Shown: in pieces, positions 48,001 through 61,010 of the stretch
Layout: the number at the start of each line of letters is the position of its first letter
Numbering within the stretch: the stretch's first letter is position 1
Assembly: GCA_023053545.1 (NCBI GenBank)
Contig: JAKZAN010000001.1
Span: 10,498,565-10,562,564, forward strand
Length of the DNA: 64,000 nucleotides
Reading direction: 5' to 3'
Source: Lepidurus packardi
Taxonomy: Eukaryota > Arthropoda > Branchiopoda > Notostraca > Triopsidae
Translations under genes and position numbers: made by a program
Notes under the pieces: model-generated
The model's input: the letters and a program-made list of their open reading frames with translations, nothing else
Told to the model about the DNA's origin: nothing
Database searches by the model: none

Positions 48001-50845
48001 TTATCGTTCGTCCACCATGAGTGTTTCCTGCGGGAACAGTTGGAGCTCTTCCAAGGTGCTACTGCCATCCAATTGTGTCAACTAGAAAATAAAGTCGTTA
48101 ATAATTGAATAAACTCATAATAATTATTTTTACTAAGAAATGATCTTAACTTAAAAGAGAGGGGTTATCAAGAATTATCTTATCTCGACTTCACAAAACA
48201 TATGTTAAAAAAAGAACTTACGTCACGTCGAGGCCACGATGAAAGCACTTTATAGTTAACAGTACTGAAGCCACGGGCGAAAATGTAGTCTAAAACCGTC
48301 TGCAGGCGGTCTGCCACCCAAAATCGCCGAACCGCGGTTTCCTCGTTGGGTAGCCGGAACCGCAGGACGGTAACAGGCCCCGCCCCTCCTTGAGCCGGCG
48401 GCTCTGGTGGCAATCTGGCTTTTACAGCCTTCCTGGCGTTCTAGAAAACGGCAGAAATAACATACCTCTTTCTATATCTGTTCATTTCTAAAACTTACTT
48501 CCGCCAAATTCTCTACTTCTTCACGTCGCCGGGCCTCCATCTCTTCTTTCTGTCGTTTCTCCCCTTCTATTCTTCTCTCTTCTTCTTCTTTAAGCCGCTT
48601 GGCTTCCATCTTGGCTCGGTCCGCCTCCAAAGACTGTCGATAGGCGTCATCTTGCTCGGCTTTAACTTGTTCTCGCGCTGCTCGCTCATTTTCCTCGCCC
48701 ATTTCCAACAGTTGCTGCTCATGGAACACGTCTGTGGCTTGTACCAAAGAGCCCAGCACTTCATCTGGCCCCGCACTACCACTGACCACGCCCACAATCT
48801 CTGTCGTGGCCCGCGTACGGGTAACCAACACCAAAACGGGCAACTTTTCAGGACTGAGACTCCGGATCGAGGCAGCGGCAACGCTATCCAAATGTCGACT
48901 GATAAGCGTCACCAATCTGTCGTAAATAAAGAAAACATTTTGGATTAAATGAAGTGCTAATATACTGGAAGTTCAAAATCTTACGTTTCCCGGTTGGCAG
49001 GTTGCGTCAAGTCCCAAGCCCACGTTAAAAAGTTGAGGGATAGGAAAGAAACAATACTTTCAGTACCAAGCACTTGGGTGCAAAATACGTGGCTAAACAC
49101 GGAAGCGTCGTGGTGCAAATACAATGCCAAAAGTCGTCGATCTCTCGCCGGCTGCAGCAAAGATTCTTTCAGGGCGTTTTCCAGTGTTCCCCTGAATAAC
49201 AAAGGGTGGCAAGCCCCATACCGCTGAGCAAAGGCTCGCTCGAAAAATTCTGCACTTTCTTCTCCATCCACTGCGTTTGCAGGCACTAAAAGAATTTAAA
49301 AATCCAGTAATTTAATATTTTTAAAAGACTCAAAACTAGAGAAACCTTAAAACATATTTAACATGAATTTTAAAGAGAAAGACTAGGAAACTGCTTACAT
49401 AATGGTGGCAAACGACGAGAAGCAGTGTCTGCAGCAAATAAATAATCATCTTCACCCTCACACTGGTCTTCTAGCTCGTTATCTGTGTCGGAATCAGAAG
49501 TAAGACAAATTGTGGCTGCACTGCTGGGGCCTGGTGTGGGATTGGCGGGTCTTTCTCGCTCTCTTTCTCGCTTACGAGTCACTGTGAGCATGTGACTGGG
49601 TTGTGTTAAAGTCAGCGAACTCAGCGGCAACTGGGATTAAAAAGCCAGATGAAAAAAGTTATGTCTTCAGCAAGCATTGTGATTTTCAGCCAGTACTTGT
49701 TGATTAACAGCTTCTAGAGGCCAACCTTCCCATGCTTGTTGGCGAACAGGGATGTTAGTCATGTCGTAGACATCTTGCTTCACTTCCACGACGCGTTTTG
49801 AGCTTGGAAAAGTAATGCTGTGGAGTTGATCAGTAGTTCTGTCCATAATATCGAGCTGTATTTCCCCTGGAGGCTGAATCCTTGATTAAGAAAATGATAG
49901 TTTTATAGAAGATTTCCAAGAGTTTGAAGCGTTTTTACTGGGGCGGAGAAGGCGGAGAGGCTAAGAAAGCCGCGTTGGCGCTCAAGTACAAGGTTACATG
50001 CTTGGGGAGGCCCACAACTTCGAGTCGAGTGACATCCCGGATAGCACGATGACTAGGCCAACCTCCTAATTCCTGTTGGCAGGCAGGGATGCCTACTTCT
50101 GCTTGTAATATGGTCTTTAACGTGCCTAGTACAAGAGAAAGAATTAAGGTTAAGCAAGCAACAAGACAACTCGTACAAAATAACTGAAAATTAAGAAAGG
50201 ACAAGGAGGATATCTTACTGACAGATTCCGAGTCGGGGATTTTGAGCTCCACCACACGGTCTTGGTAGTGGATTTTAAAATGGATAATTCGCACAGGACC
50301 TCGAAAACTGGAGGACAGTTGGTCTAAATCGAGAAAAGCTCTACTCAGAGTGACGGGGGGCCTGAATCGGGGCTCGAAGAGAGACAGATTGGGAGGTAGA
50401 GCAGCAGCTGGGGGGGCCAAGGGGAAATTGATGGGGTTTCTCGCCTGAGGACTCTCGGGAGTTTCGACAAGAGGCATATCTGCTGCTTCCGAGGGTAATG
50501 TTTGGGTTTCTTGAGGCATAGCGAGCTTAATTGCTTCCTAAAAGATAAGATATTAATTTAGCTACATAAGGAGCTTTTCATTGTTCATGACTCATTCCAT
50601 AAAAGGGGAAGGCAGTTTTACCACTAAATTCCAGTTGGCTTCTTCCAAGTGGTGTAATGCTAAGCCAATATCATCAATGCCTGTGCAAGCCTAGATATAT
50701 TAGAAAACATAATATTATTACGCTGGTTTAACGCGTAAACAAACTACGGTAAGTTTTATTTTTTAATACTAGAAAGACTTTGGGAGGAAGTAAAAACATA
50801 TACCTGGAAATCGGAGAGCATTTCGTCCCTGCTTTGCTCACTCAT
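48001..50845 (-). CDS. FAF1: FAS-associated factor 1 (Caspar-like), UBA-UAS-UBX protein
   Basis: FAF1 is an adaptor that binds ubiquitin through UBA and p97/VCP through UBX; in Drosophila (Caspar) it restrains immune NF-kB signalling. The first exon encodes MSEQSRDEMLSDFQ, then ACTGIDDIGLALHHLEEANW (UBA) follows after a short intron. Ubiquitin-like segments come next (HFKIHYQDRVVELKIPD), then an acidic linker (TSDSDTDNELEDQCEGEDD). The UAS domain has AQRYGACHPLLFRGTLENAL, LALYLHHDASVFSHVFC and FLTWAWDL. A Glu/Lys/Arg-rich coiled coil follows (EQDDAYRQSLEADRAK). The UBX end reads VLRFRLPNEETAVRRF and FPQETLMVDE. I read at least eight exons but did not sum them. It shares a 516-bp divergent promoter region with RECQL5. 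Confidence 0.95.
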
Positions 50846-51361
50846 TATTGAAGAGACGTTTTTTAAGCTGAGTAACTTTAAGTTTAGTTCAGATTACACG
50901 TTTCTGGCAAAAATGAGGATTCTACCAAGTCACCGATGTTGACGTTTGAGCAACCATAACTACCATAGTAAACATTTTCTTCGAGAAAGCTCGGAGAGGG
51001 TAACTATCCCTACAGGTGGAATTTATTTTTATGTCTGATCTGTTTTAAACAGCTTTTTTCCTCACTTAATGTATCACAAAGTGATTCTTATTTCTATTTT
51101 ATTCTTATAATCTTTGGCATATCAATTTAAATTATTGAGCCTTGTGCAGCTAATTTAGTCTTCATTAGGGCAGGGAATTTAAAGGTATAGCCACTTGTAG
51201 GGATTTTCCTATATATTTATCTTTACACATTCGCAGTTTTAAGTTCACCTTTCACCGTTCAACCGGTCCTTTTGTTATGGTTTACGTATGACAAAGCTGC
51301 GGAGAAGTTGAAGCCGAAAAATACGCTAAAACGGTTTTACATTTACACGGTACACAATTAA
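50846..51361. promoter_or_regulatory. Divergent promoter region, FAF1 / RECQL5
   Basis: 516 bp between outward-facing start codons. No TATA box stands out next to either start. Confidence 0.45.
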
Positions 51362-54300
51362 ATGAAAGTGGCTACAATGAAAACCCAGCTTGAAGCGCAG
51401 GCATTGGAAGGGTTAAAGTTGCACTTCAAGCATACCAACTTCAAATCAACTCTACAAAAGAAGGCCATTGTTGAAATCTTGAACGGTACAATAGGCAAAC
51501 ACGATTTCCTTTGGGGTTACACATGAAATGAAAAGAAAGCAATTGATTATTCTTCTGTAAATGAGTTTCAAAACCTGTAACAAGTGGCGAGTTTAGGGTA
51601 CAACAACGTAAATTACATCTTAGAACAATGCAACGGTTTATCGTTCTAGCCATACTTAACTTGCAAACGTTTTGTTATTGCCAATTTAGTAGTGTTAGCG
51701 ATAAGGGACGAGTCCGAAACAGCATAGCGTACCATAAATCACAGGCCACTTAAGTTGCCAGTGTTCTTAGAGTGTTGCCAGTCAGCTTGAAAATGTTCTC
51801 GACGTTTAGCAGCTAGCAAATAGAACCAGAAAAGAAACTTTTCCCCAATTTGGTCTGTAATTAAAGAAGCTAATATAATAACTTTACTAAGTAATCTAAC
51901 ATAACTAAAGGTAACCTAGACATAATGCCATTATCACTTGCTTCCTAGTCGCAGCGCGTATTCGAATTTGCCTTTTGTGTGGCGATAAGATGTAATGATG
52001 GCACCCGTACATTTCCTACGGAACAAGTAATGGCTGCACGAACGATGTCAGAAGTCGCAGTCTAGGCCCGCCGTGTCTAAGGTGTCAGTATAGCGACTTG
52101 TGAGACGTTGTCAACATAACTTTATGGGCAACAAGATATGTGGCATGTTTTAGTTGCTTGTTATACGACCGCAAATGTTATATTCTATAGCAAAGACACT
52201 TAACTTTTTGCCACTCACTTAGCAATATAAAAACACCGAGGATCAGTTCATTTGCTATGTGCCAACATTCCCTTATTAAAAAAATCGTCTTGCTATCTTT
52301 GCCACTTGTGTTCTACCCTTTCCTCTGATTACATTCTAATGAAAATAAGGTTCCATTTAGGTTACAAAGATGCCTATGTGTCTATGCCTACCGGATCCGG
52401 AAAATCTTTGTGTTTTCAGTTACCAGCCGTTTTAAAAACAGGGAAAGTAGCCATTGTTGTCGGCCCACTTCTCGCTCTTATTAACGTAACAAAAATAAAA
52501 TTAGATTTATAATCATTCTGAATAACCTTACATTCAAAACAGGATCAGCTGCAACATCTGGCAAAATTCGGGATTAAAGCGGACACAATTAACTCCAAAA
52601 TGGGATCCACCGAAAGACAGCGCGTTTTTAATGACTTGAAGAGTAAGGCACCTGAAATCCGCTTGCTATACATCACCCCGGAGCAAGCAGCCACGGAAGG
52701 GTTTCAAGTAATCCAACTTACCCTTTGCTTTTTTTCGTTATTATTATTATTATTATTTTTATTTTTTTAAGAATTTGCTAGGAAGTTTGCACCGTTATGG
52801 TAAACTCTCTTACTTTGTAATTGATGAAGCGCATTGTGTTAGTCAATGGGGTCATGATTTCCGGCCTGATTACTTGAAATTGGGCCAATTACGCTTAAAA
52901 TACCCAGATATTCCATGTATTGCCCTCACGGCAACCGCGTCTGCTGAAGTAATGGCACTAAAAATGTGCCCCCCTTCCTAAACACACCCTTAAGTTGTAA
53001 CCATGTAACCTTTGAACAGGTAGAAAAAGACATTTTTGAGCAGCTCAAGTTACGTCAACCAATCGCTTGCTTCAAAACGTCTTGCTTTCGATCGAATCTC
53101 TTCTACGACGTCGCATTCCTCTCCACTTTACCCCAGCCAGAGCAGGATCTAGTCGCTTATGCCCGGAAGTGGCTCAAAAGCAACTCCGAAGAGTCCAGTC
53201 CTGTAACTAAATTCTTGTAAATTTCATGAGTATATCTCTAACAAACTGAACATTAGGCAAAACGCGGTTGTGGGATTGTTTACTGCAGATCGAGGGAAAG
53301 TACAAACGACTTGGCAGTCATGCTAACCTCTTTAGGTTTGCCCACCAAAGCATATCATGCTGGTATTTGAAACCAATTTTAAGTTATTAAGGATAATTAA
53401 TTTTATTATTTTTTATGTATTATAGGATTATCGACCAAAGATCGGCAGCAAGTACAAGAAGAATGGACAAAAGGCATTGTGCCAGTAATTACAGCTACAA
53501 TTAGCTTTGGAATGGGCGTGGATAAAGCTTCGGTTCGTTTTGTGGCTCATTGGTGTATTCCTCAGAGTATTGCTGCGTATTATCAAGGTTTGTCCACGAA
53601 AATGTAGGTTTTATTTAGGATTAATTGTCTACACTCTTGTTTGGGGTATTTGTAGAGTCGGGAAGAGCGGGAAGAGATGGATTGCCCTCAGGCTGTCGTA
53701 TTTACTACAGCGAAAAGGACCGGAAAACGGTGGAATTCTTAATTAAACAAGATATTCAAAGGAAATCCAAATCAAAAGGATCTAGCAATCCGAAACCCAT
53801 GAGTGACAAAGGCAAAGCCACATTGAAAGCTTTTGCTTGTGTGGTGGATTACTGTGAACAAGTCCAGTACGTTGATGTATTAGTTCCCCAAAATTGATTC
53901 TTATTTTTCAATATTTTTGTGTTTAATTCTCTTTTACTTGTTTTTAATTTAAAATCAATAGTTGTAGGCATTCGGTGTTTTCGAAGTACTTTGGCGACGA
54001 AAAACCCGCTTGCCAAAAGCAGTGCGACGTATGCGACAATCCAAAAGCAGCCCAAGCCAGGTTAGACGCTCATTGCCAAGCCTTTACCCAATATCGCAGT
54101 GCCGCATTACGTATCGATGATTCGGATTTGTACGAAGGCGGCCGAATTGGACAGAAGAGGTAAAACAATCCAGTGGTCTTTAAAAATGAATCGAATGAAG
54201 TGGTCCTGAAATTATGCATTTGTCTTTTTTAGGGAGTCCGAGTTTTACAATGAGTATAGTGACTCCAGAGATCCTGAATCGAAAGTTAAACGACAACTAG

Positions 54301-55814
54301 GGAATGTAATTCAGAGGCAGTTTAAGCTAAGACGACCTGGGAGTATTTCTAGTGAGGATAACAGTACCAGCTCGGTTTGCCATGCGATTTTGGCTTCGTC
54401 CCGTGTGAAAGCTGCTGCTGCCACCGAAACTAAAGTTGCTGGGCTCAAAATCGAGGTAACTATTTTTTTCGAATATACGATTTTAAATGATTTATAATGT
54501 CAATCGTGATTTATAATGTCAAATTATAGTTCAGTTTTGTAATGTCTTATTACTCTTGGTTGCTATTTAGGGACGCGAGCAATATTTGAATTTACTGGAG
54601 GATTCCTTACGGAAAAACTACGAGAAATGCAAAGCTGCCGATGTGGGACTCCAAGCATACGATATTCCACGAATTGCGATCCAAGCCGAGTACGAGGTCT
54701 TTTCGCAGCACAAATCCATCACGATGTACCGGAAAGGAATGGCAAATTGGGTGAATCGTCTTTTTTAACGTTCTATTGTCAAATTTAAAAGCTAAAGAAC
54801 CCGTTTTCTCCTTCTAGGCAGCTGAAATGAAGCGCAAAACAGAGCAGAGTTTGCTGAGCGATCTTTTCCTCAATTCCGAGTCGGAAGATTGTGAAATCGA
54901 AGCTTGCGCAAGTCCTGTGACCGGGACCAAAGAGCCTGGGTTCGTTAAAGCCTCTGAGTTGCACGAGAAAGCCCAAGTTAAAGAACCCGCAGCCAAAAAA
55001 AGCAAATTGAGCGAAGATCCGGGGTCTGAAACCCCCAAACAGGGCCGAAAGCAGCCAGAGAAGGCGAAAAGAGCTCCTAAATCTAAGTCGGCTAGAGCAG
55101 ACAGATACGACAAGAACAAGCAAGTCTTGATACACTCGTTTTTCTCGCCAATTGGCCCCAAAATCTCCTTGGATACTCCAACGACTTCAGAAGTCACTTC
55201 AGAGCGTTCTAAACCTGAAATTAAGGTAGAAACCGAACAAGATAGGACAATTAGCCCCACAATTCCCTTTGGTATTCCAACGACTTCAGAAGTTACTTCA
55301 GAGCGTTCTAAACCCGAAATTAAGATAGAAACCGAACAGAATAGGACAATTGGCCCCAGAATACCTTTTAATACTCCAAAGACTTCAGAAATCACTCCAG
55401 AGCCTCTTAAACCTGAAATTAAGGTAGAAAACGAACCGGTTGTAGGTAAGTTCATGCGTTTTCTTCTTTTTTAGTCATTTTTGTTGGGAAACTGAAACTT
55501 TTATGGTCTCTTTTAGGAAGCGGCAAACGAGAGAATTCGGAAAATCTTGTCAGAAAAAAGGAATTGTCAGCATTAATCATTAAACATCTTATGCCGTACT
55601 TTAAAAAGGGGAAAATTGATTCGAAAGACGAGTTCAAATCCCTGGCTCGATTTCTGACTCACAGTTTCTCCTCTGATTGGCCTGCAGGTGAGATTTTTTT
55701 ATTTTATACTAAATCTATGTTAACTCATTCTTTGCATCTTTTCGTTTTTCTCTCTAATTCCAAGGAGAAGAACATGTCGTGAGACATATACGCTCTTTTT
55801 ACGCCAAACCTTAA
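51362..55814 (+). CDS. RECQL5: RecQ5-type ATP-dependent DNA helicase
   Basis: A 3'-5' RecQ helicase that limits recombination and, in vertebrates, restrains RNA polymerase II. Exon 1 (51362-51485) encodes the N-terminus, including [20 protein letters not shown], and joins after an 875-nt intron to 52361-52485. Helicase motifs: [14 protein letters not shown] (Walker A), [19 protein letters not shown] (DEAH), [29 protein letters not shown] and [10 protein letters not shown] zinc-binding segment follows ([20 protein letters not shown]). RecQ5 features downstream are [19 protein letters not shown]-type helices and a C-terminal SRI-like end ([32 protein letters not shown]). A PIP-box-like QVLIHSFF and three 33-aa repeats lie between. 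The stop at 55812 comes from a final short exon. Confidence 0.94.
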
Positions 55815-55978
55815 CCTTATTTATTGCTCATGTGAGAGCTGTACAGATGCAAAGACGTAAGAAATTAGGTGCCCAGTTTGTTAGCTCAAAAAATACAGCG
55901 TGGGAAACCCGTCTGCCTCCTATAAAAGTGCCTGAGCTTTTCATTTTCAGGGGATTTGGGGTAAAAACCTGGGATATC

Positions 55979-55988
55979 TATATAAAAG
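55979..55988 (+). promoter_or_regulatory. TATA box of the ionotropic receptor gene
   Basis: TATATAAAAG lies 42 bp upstream of the predicted ATG at 56030, placing the start site near 56010. A second TATAAAAGTG is at 55921-55930. Both lie within 180 bp after the RECQL5 stop, so promoter and upstream 3' UTR probably overlap. Confidence 0.55.
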
Positions 55989-56029
55989 GGGACGTTTTAG
56001 GCTCGTCTTCATTGAGACACTGGCTCGAG

Positions 56030-58378
56030 ATGAGGAAAGTTGTCCTTTGGAGTCTGATTTGGGGTGTGGTATCCTGCCAGTACCGTTCGGGTAAGTCTAT
56101 AATCATACAGTGTTCATTTTTGGAGGAATTTATGAGTTATTGTTATATTTTTGCTGTTTTCAGTAGAAGTGGGCGTTGTTTGGGAGAAATCGCATCGGGT
56201 TAGTCGCGTGAACAACCCCGAATCTTCGCTTTTGTTACGAGACGCAGCCCAGAGAAAGTTAAAGATCTATCTCCATGGAACTTTCCGTACTATTTTTCTT
56301 ATTTTAAATTAAATTCTCTAAGCTAAAGTTTTAACTTTTACTTTGTAATTGAATTTAGTTTTCTTTTATATAAAAAGGGTTAATAAAGGCGGCTGTAGAG
56401 TCTCGACGTAGCTCGTCAGAACTAAACTCGGATGATTTTCCCCTAAGGGGAAAATTGGAAATGAATGTAAATTTTTACCAATTCTAATGTAGTACTTCTA
56501 ATTCCAATTCATGTAATTACCATGTAGGGTAATGAGGTAGTGCTAAAAATATTCAAAGGTAAAAGCAGTACAGGATCTTTTCCCGGACACATTCGTGTAG
56601 CTTCTCTTCACGTACACTTTTATTCCTTTAAGTTTTAATTAATAAGAAAATGTTATCAATATTAACTAGGATCCTCCAGCTAATGTAATGTTGCAACAAT
56701 CCAATACGACTCGCTTGTCTGGCCTATCGTTTGATGTGCTTAAACTCTTGGCCGGAAGTATTGGCTTCAGGTACTATACAAATAGTAACTTGTAATTATG
56801 CATAAATTAACCTTTTTTTATCAGTTTCACGGTCATAAGCGCCCCCGATAACAGCTATGGTTCAATTTCGCAAGGCAAATGGACTGGAATGGTCCGCATG
56901 GTCAAAGACAACGTAGTTTAATATGACTTACTTGTTTATTGTCGCTTCTAGTTAATTTTTATTACTTAGGGTTATTTATTATAATTGCTTGCATTTTCTC
57001 TTTTAATTTAAGTTAATAAATTTTCAAAAAGATCCATAAATTCCTTCAGGAAGCGGACGTGGGTGTTGCTCCATTTAGTATCACCTGGAGTCGGGCCCAG
57101 GTAATTGACTACACCGGCCTCTATTTCGAAGAAAAAGACTCTTTGTTAATCCCTGCTTCTCGACTTGTCGTTAATTTCCTGTCTTGCACCTCCCCTTTCC
57201 AATACCAAGTAAGCTATATGTCTTAAAAAAATTCTCATTATGCTTAGTATAAACTTTAATATTTTATAGGTTTGGATGTCCGTGATGGGTTCGATTGCAG
57301 TTGTAGGTCTGTCCATGTGGCTTATTTCTAAAGCCAATTCTCCGAATCGACCCCGGAAAGCTGCAGATCATATACTGGACGCTTTTACTTTACTTTGCTG
57401 CCAAGGTATTCTTTTTAAATATTATTGTTTTTAGGTCGAACTGTTTTTCTTGGAATGCTAACAGTGATAGTTCTAATTTAAGCGTTTAATTTCTGAAATT
57501 TTTGCAAGCTGGGCAAGTGGTGTCAGATTCACTGGCTACGCGTTTGGTTGCCAGTACCTGGTTCTTGGGTGCAGTAATTCTCGTTTATACGTACACGTCG
57601 ACTTTAATTTCGTACGTGACAGTACCAGTCGTTTCTCCAGTACTAGAATCTCTAGAAGATCTCGCTTATAAAGCTCCTGTGCGTCTCGCTTTGTGGAAAG
57701 GGACATTTTATGATTTAATCATTATGGTATAAAATCAAGTTTCAGTTGGAGAGATTCAGTACTTTTACTTAGAATGCAACAAGTGGACCTTTTAAAGCAC
57801 TGAAGGACTCTTTCCAAGTGAGCGACTATTCAACGAACTTGGAATCGGCTGTGAAGAAAATCGTAGCAGGAAAACACGCCTTTATTGGAGTAAAAGCAAA
57901 AAAAATTATAGAGGGATAAGGAGTACGTGAATACTTTTAATTATTTAGGATCGATCAGGCTTGGAGCATGCCCTTGGCGAAGACTACTACAAGAATCGAC
58001 AATGTAGAATGACGCTAGCTAAAACTGACGTGGCTAAAGGCCCCAGGGCTTTTATTGTGCAGAAAAATAGCCCGTTGTTACCCTTGATTGATCAAAAGTA
58101 GAATTAATGTTGAATTCAATTAGTGGCCAATTTTTTTCTTGATTAGGCTGATGCGAATACATGAGGGAGGTTTATCGAATTATTGGGCGAGTCACGGAAT
58201 GCAGTTCCAGAACCCTTGTTTGAAAAAAGAAGGAATCCAAGGAGTCCAACGCGCGCTGGATTTACGCGATTTCATGAGCGCCTTCTGTTTGCTTGGATTG
58301 GGATTTGGGTTTGGGATGTTGGCAGCTTGCGGGGAGATTGTGTGGGATAAAAAATACCTATTAAGTACTAGCTACTAA
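56030..58378 (+). CDS. Divergent ionotropic receptor (iGluR-related chemoreceptor)
   Basis: Ionotropic receptors are protostome ligand-gated channels on sensory dendrites. About ten exons join cleanly. The start MRKVVLWSLIWGVVSCQYRS is a signal peptide. Only about 85 residues precede the ligand-binding domain, so a full amino-terminal domain is missing, as in most tuned receptors. S1 reads HIRVASLH|DPPANVMLQQ, LSFDVLKLLAGSIGFSF, then ADVGVAPFSITWSRAQVIDY. The channel follows: VWMSVMGSIAVVGLSMWLI, a pore region, and LGAVILVYTYTSTLISYVTV. S2 includes DSFQVSDYSTNLESAVKKIV and KGPRAFIVQKNSPLLPLID. The last membrane segment is FCLLGLGFGFGMLAACGE. The Arg in SRAQVIDY suggests partial glutamate-site conservation, but ligand identity is unknown. 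Confidence 0.9.
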
Positions 58379-58782
58379 GTCTAACTGATTGTGTTCCTCA
58401 AGCAGAACTATAATTCATAACCGCGTGTCAGTTTAGAAATCCGTTATTTAATTTCAAGTAGAAGAATTTTGTTCGTTGTCATTAAGGCTTACATTGTTAA
58501 GCAACCATATGCGTTACTTAATTTAAAATGAAAAGCACCAAATTTTACGTACTGCACTCGCAACTCACGAATACAACAATTGCAAAGAAACGGAAATCAA
58601 GTGCAAAATTTGAAGGTGGCGCCAAGTTTGTGTCGGGCGAACAGCGCAATGAAAATTATATATCAGTTCCTATATCGCTATTTAGGAATCTTGGAAGTGT
58701 TGAGCGTGGATTTAAGCCATTGAGGAGCCTCGTGTTTTCCATTGCGTTTTTAGGCATAGAAAGCTAGTTACATTTCCCAAAA
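58379..58782. other. Promoter interval of PA2G4
   Basis: 404 bp between the ionotropic receptor stop and the PA2G4 start. The open frame inside shows no family resemblance. No clear TATA box. Confidence 0.4.
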
Positions 58783-60630
58783 ATGGCAGATAAAGAAGAG
58801 CAGGAAAAAACCATTGCTGAAGATTTGGTGGTCACCAAATATAAAATGTCTGGAGACATTGCCAATAGTAAGTTTCTCTCGTTTAAAAACCTAGCAGCTG
58901 TTCTTTCCCTTCATCTTTTCTTTTCCATAAAAATAAAAAAACACTGTATGAATATTACCAGTTTTAATATTATTTTAAATTATTTGCAGAGGTATTGAAG
59001 GCCGTCGTCGCCAAATGTGTCGCCGGTGCCTCTGTTCGAGAGCTGTGTTCCTTAGGAGATGCTATGCTCAGCGAAGAAACATCCAAAGTGTTCAAAAAAG
59101 AAAAGGATTTAAAGAAAGGTATTTTTCATTAACTCTTAGCCATTCAAAAAGCATATCAATCTCGAATTTGGTTACTAGGAATCGCCTTCCCCACATGCTT
59201 ATCCGTAAACAACTGTATTTGCCACTTTTCGCCTCTCGTGAGTGACCCAGATGTGGAACTAAAAGACGAAGACCTCGTTAAAATGTATTAGGGTTAATCG
59301 TTAATAGCATTGCAAGTCATTAAAAGATATTTTCGTTAGAGATTTGGGAGCACATGTGGATGGTTTCATCGCTGTTGTAGCACAGACTTTGGTGGTGGGA
59401 GCTACAATTGAGAAGAAAGCCACTGGTCGCAAAGCTGATGCCGTTTTAGCTGCTTACTATGCGTCTGAAGCTGCTTTGAGATTAATCAAGCAAGGAGCTG
59501 AAGTAAATGCAACTTAAACTTTTAAACCCATGAATTCTATGATTGCATTTCAGACTCTTCCTTATATTATTAGAATTATTGAGTTCATTTACTAAGCGTT
59601 ATGTTTAAAATTTTTAAACTAAATTTTTATTAAATGTTCAATTTTAACTATGTAATTTTTATAAATGATTAATTCGTTAAATTTTCTTAACCAGAACTAC
59701 GCTGTGACGACAGCGGTTCAAAAGGTAGCTGAGGCATACCAGTGCAAGCCCATTGAAGGCATGTTGAGCCATCAGTTGAAGCAGTTTGAGATCGACGGTG
59801 AGAAAACTATTATCCAGAACCCTAATGAAGCTCAGCGGAAAGAGCATGAAAAGTACAATTTCGAACTGCATGAAGTCTATGGTATGGATGTGCTGGTGAG
59901 CACAGGAGAAGGGCAGGTAAATATTGACTAGAATTGTCTTCAAATCGGCTAAAACAGCCTAAGAAACCCTTTCAAGTCAATTTTTTCCGTATAGGGGAGA
60001 GAATTAGAGACGCGTACAACGATCTACAAGAAGACCAATGAGACGTACATGCTCAAGATGAAGACTTCGAGGGCACTTTTCAGCGAAATCGGCACCAAGT
60101 GCGGCAACATGCCTTTTAGCCTGCGCAGCTTGGAAGATGAAAAAAGAGCGCGTATGGGTGTGGTCGAGTGCGTCTCACACAAACTTCTGGAGCCTTTCCA
60201 TGTCCTCTATGAGAAACCTAGTACGTTTTTCTTTGTGCCCTTTAAATATCTTGTTATGAACCACTTCTAGAGTGAAGTTTAACAAATATCGAGTATTTTT
60301 GCCTTATTTCTTAAATCTTTTTAGACGAAGTCGTGGCTCAGTTCAAATTCACGGTCCTACTGATGCCGAATGGTCCACAGAGGATTACTGGTATTCCTTT
60401 CGAAGTGGATTCATACCAATCAGAACACAAGATTGAAGACGAGGAAATCAAGGTTTTAATTTCAACTTATGTTTGAATGAACAAAACAGATTTTTTTCTG
60501 GTTTGAACTTAATTCCTAGAAATTGCTGGCTTCTTCTGCCAAACGCAAAGCCACTAAGAAGAAGAAGAGTGATAAGCCCGACGGTGAAGCTAATGCCACT
60601 CCTAACGAAGAAAAAGCGGAGGAAAACTGA
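58783..60630 (+). CDS. PA2G4: Proliferation-associated protein 2G4 (EBP1)
   Basis: A non-catalytic methionine-aminopeptidase-fold protein that binds ErbB3, ribosomes and RNA and affects growth. It starts [20 protein letters not shown], then [71 protein letters not shown] and [15 protein letters not shown]. The Lys-rich end ([13 protein letters not shown]) matches the nucleolar/RNA-binding tail of the family. I read about eight exons, all with GT-AG junctions, the first at 58783-58867 and the second from 58990. Convergent with the EF-hand gene 380 bp away. Confidence 0.96.
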
Positions 60631-61010
60631 GCGAGATGAAAAATGGCATAAACCCCTTTTACCTTTTTGCGACCTTCACAAAGGAAAGAAAAAAGATCAA
60701 TTTGCGCCCGAATCTGTATAAACACCTCAGAGACAGCAACCAAGGCTTTTGAACATTTTTATTCATTTTGGGAGTTACTTTTTCATTTTGTTGGATCAGA
60801 CTTGATTGAACCAAGCGAAAAGCTCGAAAAAAAATTGTTTATAAGGCAATGAAAGGATGCAGTAAAGGTCCAAAGCAAGGGGGAAAAGGAGAAAAGAAGG
60901 GGTTTTAATATTGTGGTGAGAAACATTTGCAGAATACAGAGGCAGTGGTGAAAGCAAACGTTGCTCTTTAAATCGATTCGGACTCCAAAACTTGGCTCAC
61001 TCAAAAGTTC
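60631..61010. other. Convergent 3' region, PA2G4 / EF-hand gene
   Basis: 380 bp between facing stops, presumably both 3' UTRs. No exon seen. Confidence 0.45.

Noticed and set aside
58528-58767. 79-codon plus-strand open frame before PA2G4.
   Set aside because: No recognisable domain or splice continuity; lies in the PA2G4 promoter interval.
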